NCBI GenBank assembly: GCA_029641185.1
Contig: JAPWGK010000040.1
Span: 1 to 64,000, forward strand
From: Pseudofabraea citricarpa
Taxonomy: Eukaryota; Ascomycota; Leotiomycetes; Helotiales; Dermateaceae
DNA length: 64,000 nt
Direction of reading: 5' to 3'
The notes under the pieces: generated by a model
The model's input: the letters and a program-made list of their open reading frames with translations, nothing else
What the model was told of the DNA's origin: nothing
The model's database searches: none
Made by a program: the position numbers and the translations under genes
In this document: piece after piece, positions 15,101 through 28,029 of the stretch
How positions within the stretch are numbered: position 1 is the first letter of the stretch
Layout of the letters: the number at the start of each line of letters is the position of its first letter

Positions 15101-15648
15101 CCGGGCCTTTAAGTTCTCTCTCCTGGTCATCTTGAATTGGTCTGTTATGGCGAGAATCTAAAACATCATAGCTGTTCCTTGAGATAGCTAGGTCTGGTCG
15201 ATCATCCAGACGAGAGACTTTCAAGTTCGGTTGACTTGCAGAAATCTTGGAACCTACCCCACACCCCACAACAAGAACAAGGCCATATCATTTCATCTAA
15301 CTCATTCATTGGTACCTACGAACAAAACTATCTACCATTCCTTGGGTGCTTGCTTGCATGACTTGACTGTAAAAAGTGGGGGACCGACTGACTAACCCTA
15401 ACAAAAAACAGCTTGGTTGCCCAGCCTCGCTCTTCTGCTTACTTTGCTCTTCTCTTATTTCCTGTCATCATGTATGTCGCTTTCATTTCATCTTTTCTCA
15501 TCCTCTTTCATCCATTGGATATCCATAAGCAACCTAAGACTTCTCATTCAAGAAAATTGAGGGAAAAAACGCCATCTATGCACGTACGCTGAGCAACCCA
15601 AGTCATCCCTCCATCCTTCAATTAATCTTCTCATCCCTTAACCTCATA
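12149..15648. other. Gene-free stretch, 3.5 kb
   Basis: I see no convincing gene here on either strand. Short open frames (for example 12253-12534, 13159-13536 and 13783-14244) lack conserved motifs, plausible splice partners or codon bias. The stretch contains pyrimidine tracts (a T-run near 13790-13810, CT-rich segments near 12390 and 13970) and presumably the P450 promoter at its left end. An unseen non-coding RNA or long UTR is possible, but nothing shows it. Confidence 0.5.
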
Positions 15649-18600
15649 TCACGGTGCCGGTCCAGTAGCAGCAGCTGCTGCCGCCGCTGCCTCGGTTGCA
15701 GCATTCGCATCAGCTTGATGGACAACACTCTGAACGATTGTCTGCTCCTCAGGGGTGAGATTGGTGGTGAGAGATCCGTAGAGTTGAGGCTGTTCTTGTT
15801 GGAGTTCTATTCAAATTAGCTATACGTTCCATACAAGACACCTGAAGTACTTACTCATCAAAGCATTTCTGAATAGCTGGTATGGCTCAACCTTGTCCAA
15901 GGGCGTCTCGAGTAGACTTTCTTCCCCAAGCTCATCATCTGAATCTTCACCCTCGAGATTGCTGAACTTCTGTGCCTGTAAAATGTTAGTATAAGTTGAT
16001 AAAGGAATCTGGTGCTATTGACCAATTTACTTGCCTCCTCATTCAAGAATTCCAGGTAAGCCGTGCTCTCGTCCTTTCCGTCATTCTCGTCATCGGCCTC
16101 AGCCTCCTCGGTCCATGTAGTGTCATCTCCGGCCCATTCATCCTCTTCGTCATCATCATCATAAGCATCGCCGTCCTGAGGATAATCGTCCTTGAGAGCC
16201 TCCTCGCGATCTGCAAAGATTAGCCAATATCCAGTTGCATATCTAAAGAAGACTTACTCTTCATAGCCGATGGAAGTGTTTGGAACAGGCGCACAATGCC
16301 CTACAGAGTCGTCAGTTAGGTGAACTGGTGCAGCACGCAGAACTCATCACGAACCTGGAGTAATCTTGGCCATCCTTGTTGTACGCTGACTGGTACTTGA
16401 TCGGGGTTGAGAGTAAGCAGAGCTACGATGGCAGAGATAGAAAGCTTCTTATCGTGAACTCTAGAAAAGTTATCGATACTAGAAAACCACAAGCTAAAGA
16501 ACTTGTTTGTCCATCCGTTGGATTCGAGAACTTGGAGGGTCAGGACCTAAAAAGATGATTTAGTAATGTTAGGTTTCAGGCAGACTGCGAACTTACAGGA
16601 TTGTAGTAAATTGCATTGATCACCATCTCCATCAAATGGATCTTATATGACTTGACCTTCAACTCGCTGTTCGTCAATGTTCGCATTGCCATTTCGACCT
16701 GGTTGAGTTAGCATTTCCACAAAGAAAAGATTAGCAAAGACTTACAAAGGAAACCACGTATTGATCAGCATATCCTCGAAGACTGAGCATCATACCCTCG
16801 GCCAATTTACAAGCACATATCCTGTCAACACCTCCAACCTTGTCATCTGAAAACATATCGCTGACCATACCAAACATCGCCTCCATGTATGCAGGAGTCT
16901 GAGCAAGATGCTGGCTCCCGTATTGAACAAAGTTGTCAAGTGCTGGAAGCATATCCTCAAGGTATAGTTCAGCTCCGGCCTTAAAGGTGGCATGAATGAG
17001 CTCAAATGCGGTCCACATGGTGGGTGAGATTGACTTGGCTGCGAATGTGCAGCTGTCGATGATCTCAAAGACCTCGTTGTACAAATCTGGGAAGGTCAGT
17101 AACATGATCAGTCTTTGTAATGAGTTGGACCTACCGTAAAGCTTGTTCTCTAGTGTGACACGGATGACTGGCATCAGTATCGACTCCATGTGGAGCAGGA
17201 CGTCGGGCGTGCTCTCGAGGGTGAGTATCAACGTGCCAATTGTCTGCAGGACACCCAATGCAGTAATACTCTTATCATCAAGGTAATCACCATAACTTTC
17301 ATCATCATCCCTGCTCTCATTCTTTTCCAACAATTCTCGCACAATTCTCAAATAGGTATCTCGAAGCTGTTCGCTCAATGCAACCGCAAATGGTGTAAGT
17401 TCAGCAGCAAAAACCTCAACGAAATCCTCCATGACATTCGACAAAGCATCTACATCGACCTCATTCGCCAGCTTGAGCAATTGTTGCATGATCTGAGGGA
17501 TGTTTTGCTGCATATTTGTGCGGATGATATCATGTCTGATAAGAGGTTGAAGGGCAAGTGCGGCCTCAACACGGACAGGAAGATCTGGGTCCGCCATACA
17601 TTCAAGAATGTTGCGGTAGATAATGAGGAGATTGTTTGTATCCTTGAAATCAAGCTGCTCAAACTTCTCAACCGTGTCGCAAGCACGAGCTCGGAGGAAA
17701 CCTTGAGAGCTGCGGAAATCTGGGAAAACGTATCGGACGAGGAAGTATTCTACTTGCTCAGCAATTGGGCTCTTCTTGCCAAGGATGACACTTGAGAGGG
17801 TTCCAATCATTCGAAGTGCACCCTCCTTCGCGATATGGTTCTTCTTGCCATCTTCTGTTGTCTCGTACTCATTGACAATGGTGTTTACAAAAGCCAAAAT
17901 GGCAAAGGTCTGCTTTCTGCGACACTTGGTAAGAGTGACAAGGAAGTTAGTAGCCGAAACATCAGGAGCTGAAACCTCTTCATAGAAGTTGAGCTTGTGG
18001 TGAAGGTATTCTTCAGGATCTGTCTCGAACTTCTCAACATCTTCCGGGGTAAGGCACATGACAGGGAACAAGAAATGTGTGACAAGAGTGTCGAGGTGCG
18101 GCTTGAGGTGTGTCCACATTTCCTTGGGTCGGATACACTCGTCGAGGAAGGTTAATGTGTATGAAAGACATGGCCTGCTGAGCCACCCTGAGGTTGGAGT
18201 TTTAGCGACCCACTTCTCAATCTGGGCCAGGTAGCCTTTGAGGATTTCAGGGGCGAAATTTGCGGTGAAATTCTTAGCGAATTCTGTGTAATCATCACCA
18301 TTGCCCTTTTGCAGAGCAGATGGGTTGCCATAGCTAGCGAGATCAGTAAGTTTTACTCCCTTAGTTACGACTCTGTCGACTTACCGCACAAACAAGCGAT
18401 TCAGATTGAAGTATGCCCACTTCTTCGCTTTCCACCAGTGGCTTGCCTCACGCTCAGTGAGATCTTCTGGCATCGCACAAGCGGGAGCCTCCTTGGCAAC
18501 GGTATGAAGGAACAAAGAGCACCAGCCAATCATGGATTGCTGATCACGAAGAGATACACCTAGGTCGAACTAAAAATCTGTCAGCATTTCTGCTGCCACG

Positions 18601-19360
18601 TCGAAAATTTCCCTCAGAACGTACGAATGTCGCATGCTTGAAGGCCTTGAGAACGATATGTAGCATCTCGCCTGCTTCCTCACTCTCCTCATTCACCAAT
18701 CCCTGGCCGATGACCAACATGCGGGGGAAGGTTGCGGCCACAATCTTGTCAAAGTCGGCTCGGTTCTCCCCTGACTTGAAGCGGTATACGCGACATATCG
18801 CGTGCAGGCACTGGAGACCAGCAAAGATCGAGGCGGCATCATTGGTATTCAAGAGCTGGAGGGTGATGTCCATGAATCCGGGCCATTTTGCGGGAAAGTC
18901 ACAGTGGAGAATCTTGTTCAGCGTGGGCACGAGCTGCTGTCGGATCTGAGGCGGCGAAGAGGCCAGGACAGGCAGCAGACGTTCCCGGAACCTGACCTTC
19001 TCGTCTTCTGCGATGGGCTTGATGGCCGACTCTTCACTGGGAGACCATGCCCGCTGGATGCGATTCTTGAGGTAGACAACCGCTGCAGTCGTGCGTTAGC
19101 AGAGTAGCGGGGTATTCGAGACGCGATTCACATACTCGACAGGCGGACGGCCAAGTCCTGCTCGCCTTGCAGGATCTCGAGGAGGGCATCGGTGAAGCCG
19201 ACATGATCTTCAGCCTGTGGGAGGGGGGATGTTTAGCACATGGCCCTGCGAGGAGCAGAGGCTTACGAACGGCTTTCAGATCGATCTCGGCGCGCCGTCT
19301 GGCATCGGCAGAGGGATCAAGGGTTGCGGCGATGAGGCCTCTGAGTATGGCTACGTCCAT
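15649..19360 (-). CDS. Importin-beta family karyopherin, Sxm1/Nmd5 type (1047 aa, 12 exons)
   Basis: Exons: 19360-19271, 19214-19136, 19082-18625, 18569-18385, 18333-17135, 17086-16746, 16698-16597, 16546-16355, 16300-16258, 16210-16035, 15975-15855, 15806-15649. All phases close, giving 1047 residues, the usual length for Sxm1/Nmd5 (importin-7/8 relatives). The N-terminal importin-beta segment (about residues 20-110) is followed by HEAT-like helices throughout, an acidic stretch near residues 880-930 and an Ala-rich tail. Family members carry cargo such as ribosomal proteins, Lhp1 or TFIIS into the nucleus with Ran-GTP; the cargo here is unknown. Intron 1 is placed with a weak GTTCGT donor because only it keeps the conserved A-E-D continuation. 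Intron 10 (16034-15976) has a GC donor (GCAAGT) and a good ACTAAC branch site. The start codon begins M-D-V, as in homologues. Confidence 0.93.
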
Positions 19361-19690
19361 GTTTGTGGTAGCATGCGAGCGCAGCGCAGCGGTGGGCAGA
19401 GTCTAGAGAGAGAAGGAGAAAGGGCAACAGGTATAGGAACCAAGGGAGCGCAGTGGGTAGAGAGCAGTGGGAGTGCAAGGCTGCTAAAAACAAAAATGCG
19501 GAAGGTTAACAATGCCTGTGCTGTGCTGTGCTGTGGATTTCTCATAGGTGCGACTTCTGATTTTCTACTTAGCGAGGCGGCAGAACCTCACCGCCCGGCG
19601 ACGGGTTGTTACTGGCTGCGCACCTGCTGGACGCAGAGCAGAACAGGAGAACAGGAGAACGGGAAACAGGCTGCTCAGGCGCGTGCTTTA

Positions 19691-19720
19691 GGGCTGTTCA
19701 GGGCTGTTCAGGGCTGTCGA
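19691..19720. repeat. 10-bp tandem repeat, three copies
   Basis: The unit GGGCTGTTCA occurs twice perfectly and a third time with two changes at its 3' end. It lies in the importin/amine-oxidase spacer and has no evident function. Confidence 0.85.
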
Positions 19721-20277
19721 GGGCGCGAGAAAACCCCGGACGGCCTGTCGAGAGCGCTGAAAGGGCGCGAGGCTCAATCACACAGGCAGCAGGCAGGCAG
19801 CAAGCATCAAGCCATCTCAACTTCCAAAAACAGATCTGGGGCAGGGGAACACCATGTTTTGTTCCTGGTTGCTGCTTTTCAGGGACGACAAGGCTTGTAC
19901 GACTACATCTACAGTACAATACAGTACAGTACAGTACATACATACCTACCCATACCTACAGTCAGAGTGATGTCTCCTGCATTTTGTATTCCTCTAATCC
20001 TGCAACCCACCTTCAGACGATAACAGAGCACCCCTCTCTCTACCCTCTCTTCTTCCCAACACGACCCCGCATTCACGTGCAGCATCTTTGTCCGATAGCA
20101 TGGTCGACGTGAATGGGCGATGGTTGATGGTCGCCCGTATCTCACGGCTCTGGGCTTAAGCTTTGCTGTTGGACTCGGCAACATGCGTAAGTATGAGTTC
20201 ACTGCTCTGTGTCGCAACTTCTGGTCTGTTTGGTCGAGGGGTGCAGGGCGGGGATGGGGCACGTGACACACCGTCTT

Positions 20278-20303
20278 AACAACAACAACAACAACAACAA
20301 CAA
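20278..20303. repeat. AAC trinucleotide microsatellite
   Basis: About eight perfect AAC units in the divergent spacer upstream of the amine oxidase gene. It is a likely length-polymorphic marker. Confidence 0.9.
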
Positions 20304-20691
20304 ACATCAGCAGTACAGTAGCTGAGTGATGATGTTTGCGCCAACGCAGCTTTTGATGGCAGAATGTACCTACTTATTCCATCGCCCTCGCAAACAACTG
20401 CCACCCAATCGTGAGGATGTATTTGCTGGTGCAGCATCTCGACACGAATGACTTATCGCGCCCGCCTGGACTTGCCGCATACAGTAAGTCCGGAGATGGT
20501 CCCCGGTGGGATCTTATCGATGTGATGTGGATGACCCGCTTGTGCCTTCTGCATATAAATATCAATATACAAGGCCATCTACTCCCCACTCTCGTGTATG
20601 TGCTGATTCTTTCCCATGTCCTGATAAGAACTCCTCCCATCCAGCTAGAGTTCCAGTTTTCGAGCACTTACCTCCCTAACCCGTCATTGAC

Positions 20692-23363
20692 ATGTCTGCA
20701 GGCCAACCAACAACAACTGGGCGATTGCGACCCGATGGCCCAACCAACACCCCGCATCCTCTTGACCAACTCTCCATTGCCGAATGCGACGTCGCTCGCC
20801 AGGTCATCCTGAGACTGCGAGGCAGTAATGTGGCCGTGCAGTTTAGATCAATTGCCCTGGACGAACCTCCAAAGAAAGAGTTGTGTCAATTTCTGGAACG
20901 TGAACATGCCGGCACACTCACTGAAGACACGCCCCGCCCTGCACGAGTGGCAAAGGCCCAATATGACGTGATCCGGGCAAACCAGGAGTTTGAATATACA
21001 GAGTCATGGATAGATGTGGTGCGGCAGCAAGAGCTGCGACATAGGGTTGTAGACAAGGTACATCAAGCTGCTTTGACAACGTAAGCTTTGATCGACAATA
21101 GATCCTGTACTCTTACCGCTTCACATACTAAATATTTCTTTAGCCATGAGTTTCGTGCGTTCACAGATGCATGTCTAGCCTCACCACTCTACCAGGAAGC
21201 AATTGCTCAATTCAAGCTCCCAGATGGCTTTGTAGTGACGATTGATCCGTGGCCCTATGGAGGTAAGAACGAGTAATTTGGAGCTGCTGGAAATATTGCT
21301 GAGCGTTATCGATTTAGGGCCCGATGTCGATGAAATTGCTCCAAGGTATACACAAGGGCTGTGTTTTGCTCGCGATACCCGATCAAAGAATGAAGACTCG
21401 AATCATTATGGCTATCCACTGCCTATTATACCCGTCATGGATACCAACACCAAAGAGCTTGTGCGTGTTGATCGACTCGCAACTGGTGGGACACAAGACG
21501 GATTGGCGTATGGAACACACAAACCAAATGTGTTGGATCACTGCTCTCCTTCAGAATACGTTCCCGAGTTGTTATCACAACCACTAAGGACAGACCTCAA
21601 GGAACTCAGTGTTATTCAGCCTGATGGACCATCATTCAAAGTCAGTGATGAATCACTGGTAGAGTGGCAGAAGTGGCGTTTTCGAGTTGGCTTCTCTCCA
21701 CGAGAGGGTGCCACTCTTCATGATGTTCGATATGATGGCAGGAGCATTTTGTATCGACTTAGTCTGAGTGAGATGACGGTATGGGCTGCAACCATTATTG
21801 ATCCTTTTCGTTGATATACCCTCCATAGTCGTCTAACGATTCTCTAGGTTCCATACGGTGATCCTCGGCCTCCATTTCACCGAAAGCAAGCCTTTGACTT
21901 TGGGGATGCTGGAGCAGGCCGTGCCGCAAATAACCTGGAGCTGGGTTGTGATTGTCTGGGTACCATCAAGGTAAGTCTGACAGCCATGAAGGTCGGATAA
22001 AGTCTGATGCATGATCAAAGTATTTCGATGCGGTGATGACCGAACCTGATGGAAGTGCCTCGGTCAGCAAAAATGTGATATGTTTACATGAGCAAGACAA
22101 TGGGTGAGAATCACTAAATGACTGGCGTATTGTTAGGCTAATGCATGGAAAAGAATTGGCTGGAAACATACCAACTTTAGAACTCAAAGAGCAGTTGTGA
22201 CTCGCTCTCGAGAGCTGGTAATTCAGTTCATCATCACACTCGCCAACTACGAATATATTTTTGCATACAAGCTCGATCAAGCCGGTGCTATCACTGTAGA
22301 AACACGAGCTACTGGGATTGTGTCAGTCACTAACATTGACCCTGGCAAAACTTCTCCATGGGGAAATGTAGTTTCCTCCGGAGCACTTGCTCAAAATCAT
22401 CAGGTGCATAGCTCTTCTTGGCCCCATAAAGCTTTGTGACTGATTCGGAATAGCATATTTTCTGTATTCGAATCGATCCTGCAGTCGATGGCAATGCCAA
22501 CACAGTCGTGGCTGAAGAATCCTTGCCAATGCCAATATCTAAAGAAATAAACCCGTTTGGAAATGGCTACGAGGTAGGTCATCTGCCCAACCTACTGATG
22601 AAAAACCGCATCAGTGGTATGATCACCAAGTGTGTAAAGGATTGACTCGTGACATAGGTTCGTCAAACTCGCATTGCCAAGTCTCAATGGCTAGATGCAG
22701 AACCAAGAAACAACCGCATCATTAAAATCATTAACCCCGCAAAACACAATCCGGTCTCTGGAAAGCCAGTAGGATACAAGTTCACCCCAGCACCCTCTCA
22801 GCTCTTATTAGCACACCCCGATTCGATCTTGGCTCGAAGAGCTCAATTTGCTCAGCATCACGTATGGGTAACCAAATACAGAGATGGAGAACTCTGGGCA
22901 GGCGGTGAGTTCACAAATCAGAGCCAGAGGGAGGTTGATGGCGTCTCCGACGCTACTGCCCGACAAGACGACGTTGAGAATGAAGACGTTGTGGTCTGGA
23001 ACGTGTTTGGGCAAGTTCTATCTGATGCTGAGAAGAGGTTTGCACTGCTGACCGTTTCATAGCCTCACGCACAATCCGAGAGTCGAAGATTGGCCGGTCA
23101 TGTATGGTTCCCTTTCTAGATCTTTCAGATTCACCGTGCTTACATGCTACAGGCCTGTGGAGGTGTTCCAGCTGCACATCAGCCCATCGGATTTCTTCAC
23201 CTGTAATCCCGCCATTGATGTGCCCAGTTCGAAGAACTCATCGTCGATCCTTGCGCCGGGGGCCAAACCATGCTGCGAGAGTGGAGATATCCAGCAAGCT
23301 CCCACCAGTCATCTGCAAGGTACCGGACCTGACCTTGATCCGAAAACCAAGAGCAGGTTGTAG
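20692..23363 (+). CDS. Copper amine oxidase (715 aa, 10 exons)
   Basis: Exons: 20692-21080, 21144-21262, 21318-21778, 21848-21970, 22021-22103, 22154-22403, 22454-22573, 22658-23010, 23063-23101, 23153-23363. The protein should oxidise primary amines to aldehydes with release of ammonia and hydrogen peroxide, using copper and topaquinone (TPQ). The TPQ precursor lies in N-Y-E-Y at about residue 424, matching N-Y-[DE]-Y. The copper ligands are H474-Q-H476 and H636 in the T-H-x-P-R-x-E-D-W-P motif. The substrate-domain signature A-F-D-x-G-D-x-G-x-G (about 338-347) holds the probable catalytic Asp. N2/N3-type domains precede the catalytic domain. No signal peptide is seen, so it is intracellular and possibly peroxisomal, though the C-terminus S-R-L is only a PTS1-like variant. 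Intron 8 (23011-23062) uses a GC donor, followed by a 39-nt exon that carries the third copper ligand. Confidence 0.94.
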
Positions 23364-24020
23364 AGGTAGCAGACGTTTTTGGTATTGACAAGAAATGCAA
23401 GGCTCTCGTTTTAATACGGGCCGAATATCCAATCCTTCCTAGGTGTTGTGATCTTCATTCCAATCGACTGATTCTCTCTTGGTCTGATCATCGCCAAGAA
23501 GTCGCTCACGCTGTTGGGACAAGCGCCCTTTCTGGCTAAAGGTTGAGGGCCAGTATGATGCATCTTCGGTTCCTGTCCGCTGGTAACACTATTAACTAAA
23601 AGTTGCATGCAAGCGGGGGATGCAAGTCATACCAATGGTTCGCCAAGCAAGGGCGGGCTTCATGGGCATTGCTTGTACTACGCGAACCTCACTCCGGTTG
23701 TCCTGACCTCAGCCGTCAGCATCGTAAGAACTGATGCTATGCTCGTATTTTGGCTTCTTGGTGTGACGCATTTCCAGGCAGAAGTCTTAGACATTCCAAA
23801 AGCCAACCGCTTTAAGGATTACCCCGCTACTCAAGCCGTGAAAGCTAAAATAGGGCTGAGGTGAAATGTTCCGGTTACCGAACGTGATATCAGAGTATAT
23901 AAAGATTTCAGTTGATCGCTCTTGTACGGAGTATCTAGCCACAGAGCTTCCTCTTGCCTTCTTCGTTCTACAACGGATTGACTTGCAAAATCCAATTGAC
24001 CTACACCAAGACCATTCAAT
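23364..24020. other. Intergenic, amine oxidase to secreted protein
   Basis: No gene is seen. It holds the 3' region of the amine oxidase and the promoter of the following secreted-protein gene. A TATA-like run (AGTATATAAAG near 23893) lies about 125 bp upstream of that gene's start codon and may be its core promoter. Confidence 0.45.
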
Positions 24021-24730
24021 ATGGCAGTCTTTACCATCTCACGCTTTCACGTGCTGCTCTTCGGGTAATTATGCAAGCCCCTATTACAACCGTTAATAAC
24101 TCACATGATAGCAGTCTTCTCTTCACACCATTTACTGCGGCCGTTGGAACGCCATGTCCAACCATTACACGCACTGCCATTCAACCATACTGTCCCAGCA
24201 GCACTGAGGGCTGTTTCTTCCCACAGATCATCGAGCTGAAGACAGTGACGGTGCCATGCGGCTGCCCACGCGTTCCTGCTACCAGCACTTCCTACTTGCC
24301 GTGCCCAACCCAAGACTGCTTCTTCATCACCCCTACACAATGGTCAACTGAGTACGCCACTTGCACCCCAAGTAAACGCTCTCCCACCACCACCGCACCG
24401 CCCTGTACCTGCCCACCAGGCGTCTTGTGCAACTGCTTGCTTCCCACACCCACACCTACACCAACACCTCCACCCAAGCCGGACCCCAAGCCTGCCGTTG
24501 ATACCTGCACTACCGTGACGACGACTGGTGGCACCGCCTGCCCTCCGCTCGACGATTGTATCACCCTCGCTTGTGTGGATATCGAGACGGCGACGCTCAG
24601 CTGTGGCTGTGATCAGATCCATTACTCGACCACATGCGCTACAGCTTGCCCTGGTGGTTGTGGGGCGACGCAATGGGACACCTTCGCACTGCCTTGCCCT
24701 ACTAGTCCTCCTGGAATCTCTGCTTATTAG
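24021..24730 (+). CDS. Small secreted cysteine-rich protein with duplicated module (220 aa)
   Basis: The two exons are 24021-24064 and 24112-24730, joined by a 47-bp intron (24065-24111). The splice creates a textbook signal peptide: a short polar start, a hydrophobic core with L-L-F repeats and A-A-V-G before the first cysteine. Without the splice there is no signal peptide, which supports this model. The mature part has 22 cysteines. Two related cysteine modules (about residues 25-100 and 145-215) are separated by a Pro/Thr-rich linker with T-P repeats. Both modules share a C-G-C element preceded by a T-x-T stretch and a T-Q-W-x-T element before the last cysteine. I do not recognise a named family. 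Composition and export signal fit a cell-wall or effector-like apoplastic protein, but that is inference. Confidence 0.72.
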
Positions 24731-25616
24731 ATGGCAGCCTTCCTTGGTAGACTATCCTCTTTGTAGAAAACATGTATTGGATGAGGATATCAGGGTGATT
24801 GATTGTTTGTACGGCAGGGGTGTGGTCATATCTATTCTGAAAATTTACATTCACTTGAAATGAGAGGGATCTGACGTTATTCACAAAAAAACAAATCATT
24901 TTATCTCTTGTCCTCCTGCAGAACTTTGACTCCTTGCCTTGGTGGTGAGCAAAAGTATAATAAAATAAGTACCTTGATAGCTGCAGGTGGTAGGTCCTAA
25001 GTATTTGAGTAGTTGAATGAGTTCGAGGCTCTTTTTCGGTCCGGGGTAACTTGCAGCCGGGCTTGATTACTTGGTTGGATCCCTGTCTACCTGTTCATTG
25101 GGTTACGAGTCTATTCTCTCTAGCCTTTTAGCTCACTTAATATCTTTATATATGTGAAGTAAGCTTAAACTCGTGGAGTTTGTAGGCTTATATTCTAACT
25201 ACTTACTGCTACGGTATGGGACGAACTGGCCTATGGGTTTGTGTATTATGTAATGCATTTTTTGAGTTTCTCAAGTCAAGGCGGGGAAAAGGTGGAAAGG
25301 TGGAGAGGCGGAGTGAGTGGACGGAGGGGCGGAGGAGATGCCCGAACAGGGTTGGCACGCTGACGGGACTTCTGACTCTGACGCCTCTTGTGTTGGTGTA
25401 CGCCGAGTTTCCTCTCTTTCATTGGGGAATCTACGAAAAAGGAAGGCTGTGCAATCCCATTGGAATCCAGTACAAAATCACAAGTACCCCGTCCCCGTCC
25501 GTCAGCCTCCCGCCATCTTAAGCTGACAGGCAGCAATCTGTTTCCCTCTCGTCCCTCATATCTCGTCGCTCGCATTTCAGGAAACACCAGATCCTCACCC
25601 GCCATGGACAGCAGAG
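24731..25616. other. Intergenic, secreted protein to ankyrin gene
   Basis: I see no gene. The last 300 bp are GC- and purine/pyrimidine-rich, with CT tracts typical of fungal 5' regions, and probably contain the promoter of the ankyrin gene. Confidence 0.45.
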
Positions 25617-28029
25617 ATGGATGGCATTTCCGCTGCATCAGCCGTCATCCAGGTCGTCGCCGTCTCGCTCGCCCTCTCACAGAAAATCGCCACCTTCCTG
25701 ATTGACGCTCACGATGTCGTCGAGACCCGAAACTCACTTTTTGACCAGGTCAAATGTCTGCACAGTACCGTATGCGCCGTGCATGCGCTCCTGAGCCGCC
25801 GCAAACTCCAGATGGATGCGAAGCCTGTGTGTGATGAGGAATACGACATCTTTAAACAGACGCAAGAGACGCTGCTCAAGACCGAAGAGACAATTTCGTG
25901 GCTCGAGATGAAGCTTGAGAAGCTCGGTGGTGGTCGGGAGCAGCCTCGGTGCTGGGAGAAGGCGTGGATGCAGATGAAGGTTCAGGTTAGGACGCCGGCG
26001 ATTGCGAAGATCGAGAGGCAGATCCAGACCAGTGTATCCTCGCTGCAACTCATGCTTCAGTGTATGAATCCGTACGTATTCTATCATATTGGCAATATGT
26101 TGGCGCATTTTTTGACACTTGCGAACCAGATTTATTCATGAAGACACACAAGCCGCTGTGCAGACGGGCTTTGAAGCGACGAACGCCGCTCTGATCAAAA
26201 TACAATCCACGATGGAGGATCTGAGGAGATTGATTCAGCAGCCACTTCATTTTGCCGATCCGGCTGCGATAGTTCTTGATGGAGTAAGCGAAGACACGAT
26301 ACGAAAGGTGGACTCTGCTGTTGTCCTTGACGATATATCCGATCAGGCTCCGGATATGGCGCACAAGTGTCTAAGTGCAGCCAGTTCGTTGTGTGGGAAA
26401 CTATCTCAACCAGGCACATATGTTGGATCCGCTCGGCAAACGACATTGGGTTTGGACGATGTGTCGTTGACTGGCAATATTTCGAATCGATCGACTTATA
26501 TTGTAGATTCAGAGCTTGAAGAAGCCAAGGGCACAACAAAGACGGCAGAAAATGAGCGTCTCGAGGTTATGACTACTCACATTGCCAATGACTTTGACAT
26601 GGCAATGGCTGCGATCCACGCCGAGGACTACCCTACAGCCAGAAACCACATTATCGAAGCCATTGACACTGCAGAAGAACGAGAAGCAGTATACAATTTC
26701 CCCTTTGAAGACGAGACGGCTTTTCAAGAGACATATGCATACATTTTACGAAGAATTGGCGATTTGACAGAAGCCAAGAGTATCTATATCAAATTACTGA
26801 TAAACGCAGAAGTCTCCCATAGTGACGAGGCTGAGGGTCGACTGTGCTTTGGTCTCGCCCATGTATACCAGGATATGTTTGCTGGAAATTTCCTTGACAA
26901 AGAAGATGTCAGGTTCTTTGAGGATTGGAAAAATTATGCTTTAAGAGCCTACGAGTCGGCTTTGAGAAATCCGGAAAGACCTGATTCCGATGCGCCATGG
27001 AGATCGCACCCCAGCTTACAACAGACAGCAGAAATGCTGTCTGAGATGTACGAATGTTGGGAAAAGCCAGCAAAAGCTATGACTTATCGACAACGACATC
27101 CAAGCACGTCTGAAACAAACGTATCTGGTACGATTTCTTGGTCGCCACCTTCTATGGCTGCGGTACCTCCAACTCCACCCTCGTCGGATGAACAGCAACA
27201 ACACCAAAAGGCGTCATCAGAGGGAACGACGGAAGATAATGTCTTCTTCGATAATCTCTCACACCTGATCTCTAAGAACTTTACAGCTTCTGGATTGCTC
27301 GTGCTGCACAAGATCGAGAAGAATGATTATGAAGCGACGAAATTCTTTCTCGACCTCGCCCAGGGTAGTGTGGATATGGAGCAGAAGAATGATCGTGGAC
27401 TGACGCCTCTCCTCCTGGCCGTGCACAAACGACATACCAAGATTGTGCGTCTCCTCCTCGAGCACGAGAGAAGTCCCAACCTCAGAGCCAAAGACAAGAA
27501 CGGCTGGACAGTCCTTCACTATGCTCTCTCGGGTTACGATGATAAAGAGATGGTCGACCTACTCGTGAAACACGGTGCCGATGTCAATACCCCATCTGCC
27601 GATGGTACCACACCCCTACACTGTGCCGTGAACAACAACAAACTCTACTGTGCCGAACTCCTCCTCCGCCACCAGGCCTCCACCGAGGTGAAGGACACGG
27701 CTGGCAGATCTCCCATGTATATCGCCGTTACGAAGAAGCGACATGATATGGTCGGTGTTCTCCTCAAACACGGTGCCGTGTGTGATCGGGAGGCCTTTCT
27801 GAAAGAGAATCGCGACCTGGAGGATTTCTTTGAGGAGTGTGAGTATAATGGGATTCTGGCCCCGCCGCCCAAGCAGCAACAAAGACTAGATCCGCACCAG
27901 CACCAGGAGCCGGCACGGAGACACAGCGAGCAGTCAAGAAGGCCGAGTGCCTTGTCCTTCTCGAAGAAGAGATCCATCTTTCGACGGTCGAGGCATTCGT
28001 CGGGGAGTGGTGATGGTGATGAGTTATAG
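25617..28029 (+). CDS. STAND-type N-terminal/TPR-like/ankyrin-repeat protein (784 aa)
   Basis: Exons 25617-26071 and 26130-28029 join through a 58-bp intron. The N-terminus (residues 1-150), starting M-D-G-I-S-A-A-S-A-V-I-Q, resembles the helical domain at the head of fungal STAND/NLR proteins. Residues about 295-480 look like TPR-type helices. Residues about 550-705 are four to five ankyrin repeats with typical T-P-L-x-x-A and L-L-x-x-G-A/D elements. The tail (about 720-784) is Gln/His-rich, then basic with Arg/Ser clusters. No NACHT or NB-ARC Walker motif lies between the N-terminal and repeat parts, so it is not a classical NLR. Its function is unknown; protein-protein scaffolding is the safe inference. 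An out-of-frame ATG at 25603 precedes the chosen start, which is the one giving the conserved N-terminus. Confidence 0.85.

Larger units (their letters stand above)
19361..20691. promoter_or_regulatory. Divergent intergenic region between importin and amine oxidase
   Basis: This 1.3-kb spacer must hold the promoters of two divergently transcribed genes. It contains several simple repeats listed separately and an ACAGT-rich run near 19909-19940. No coding frame in it shows motifs. Open frames across 19217-20112 look like chance products of GC-rich sequence. Confidence 0.5.
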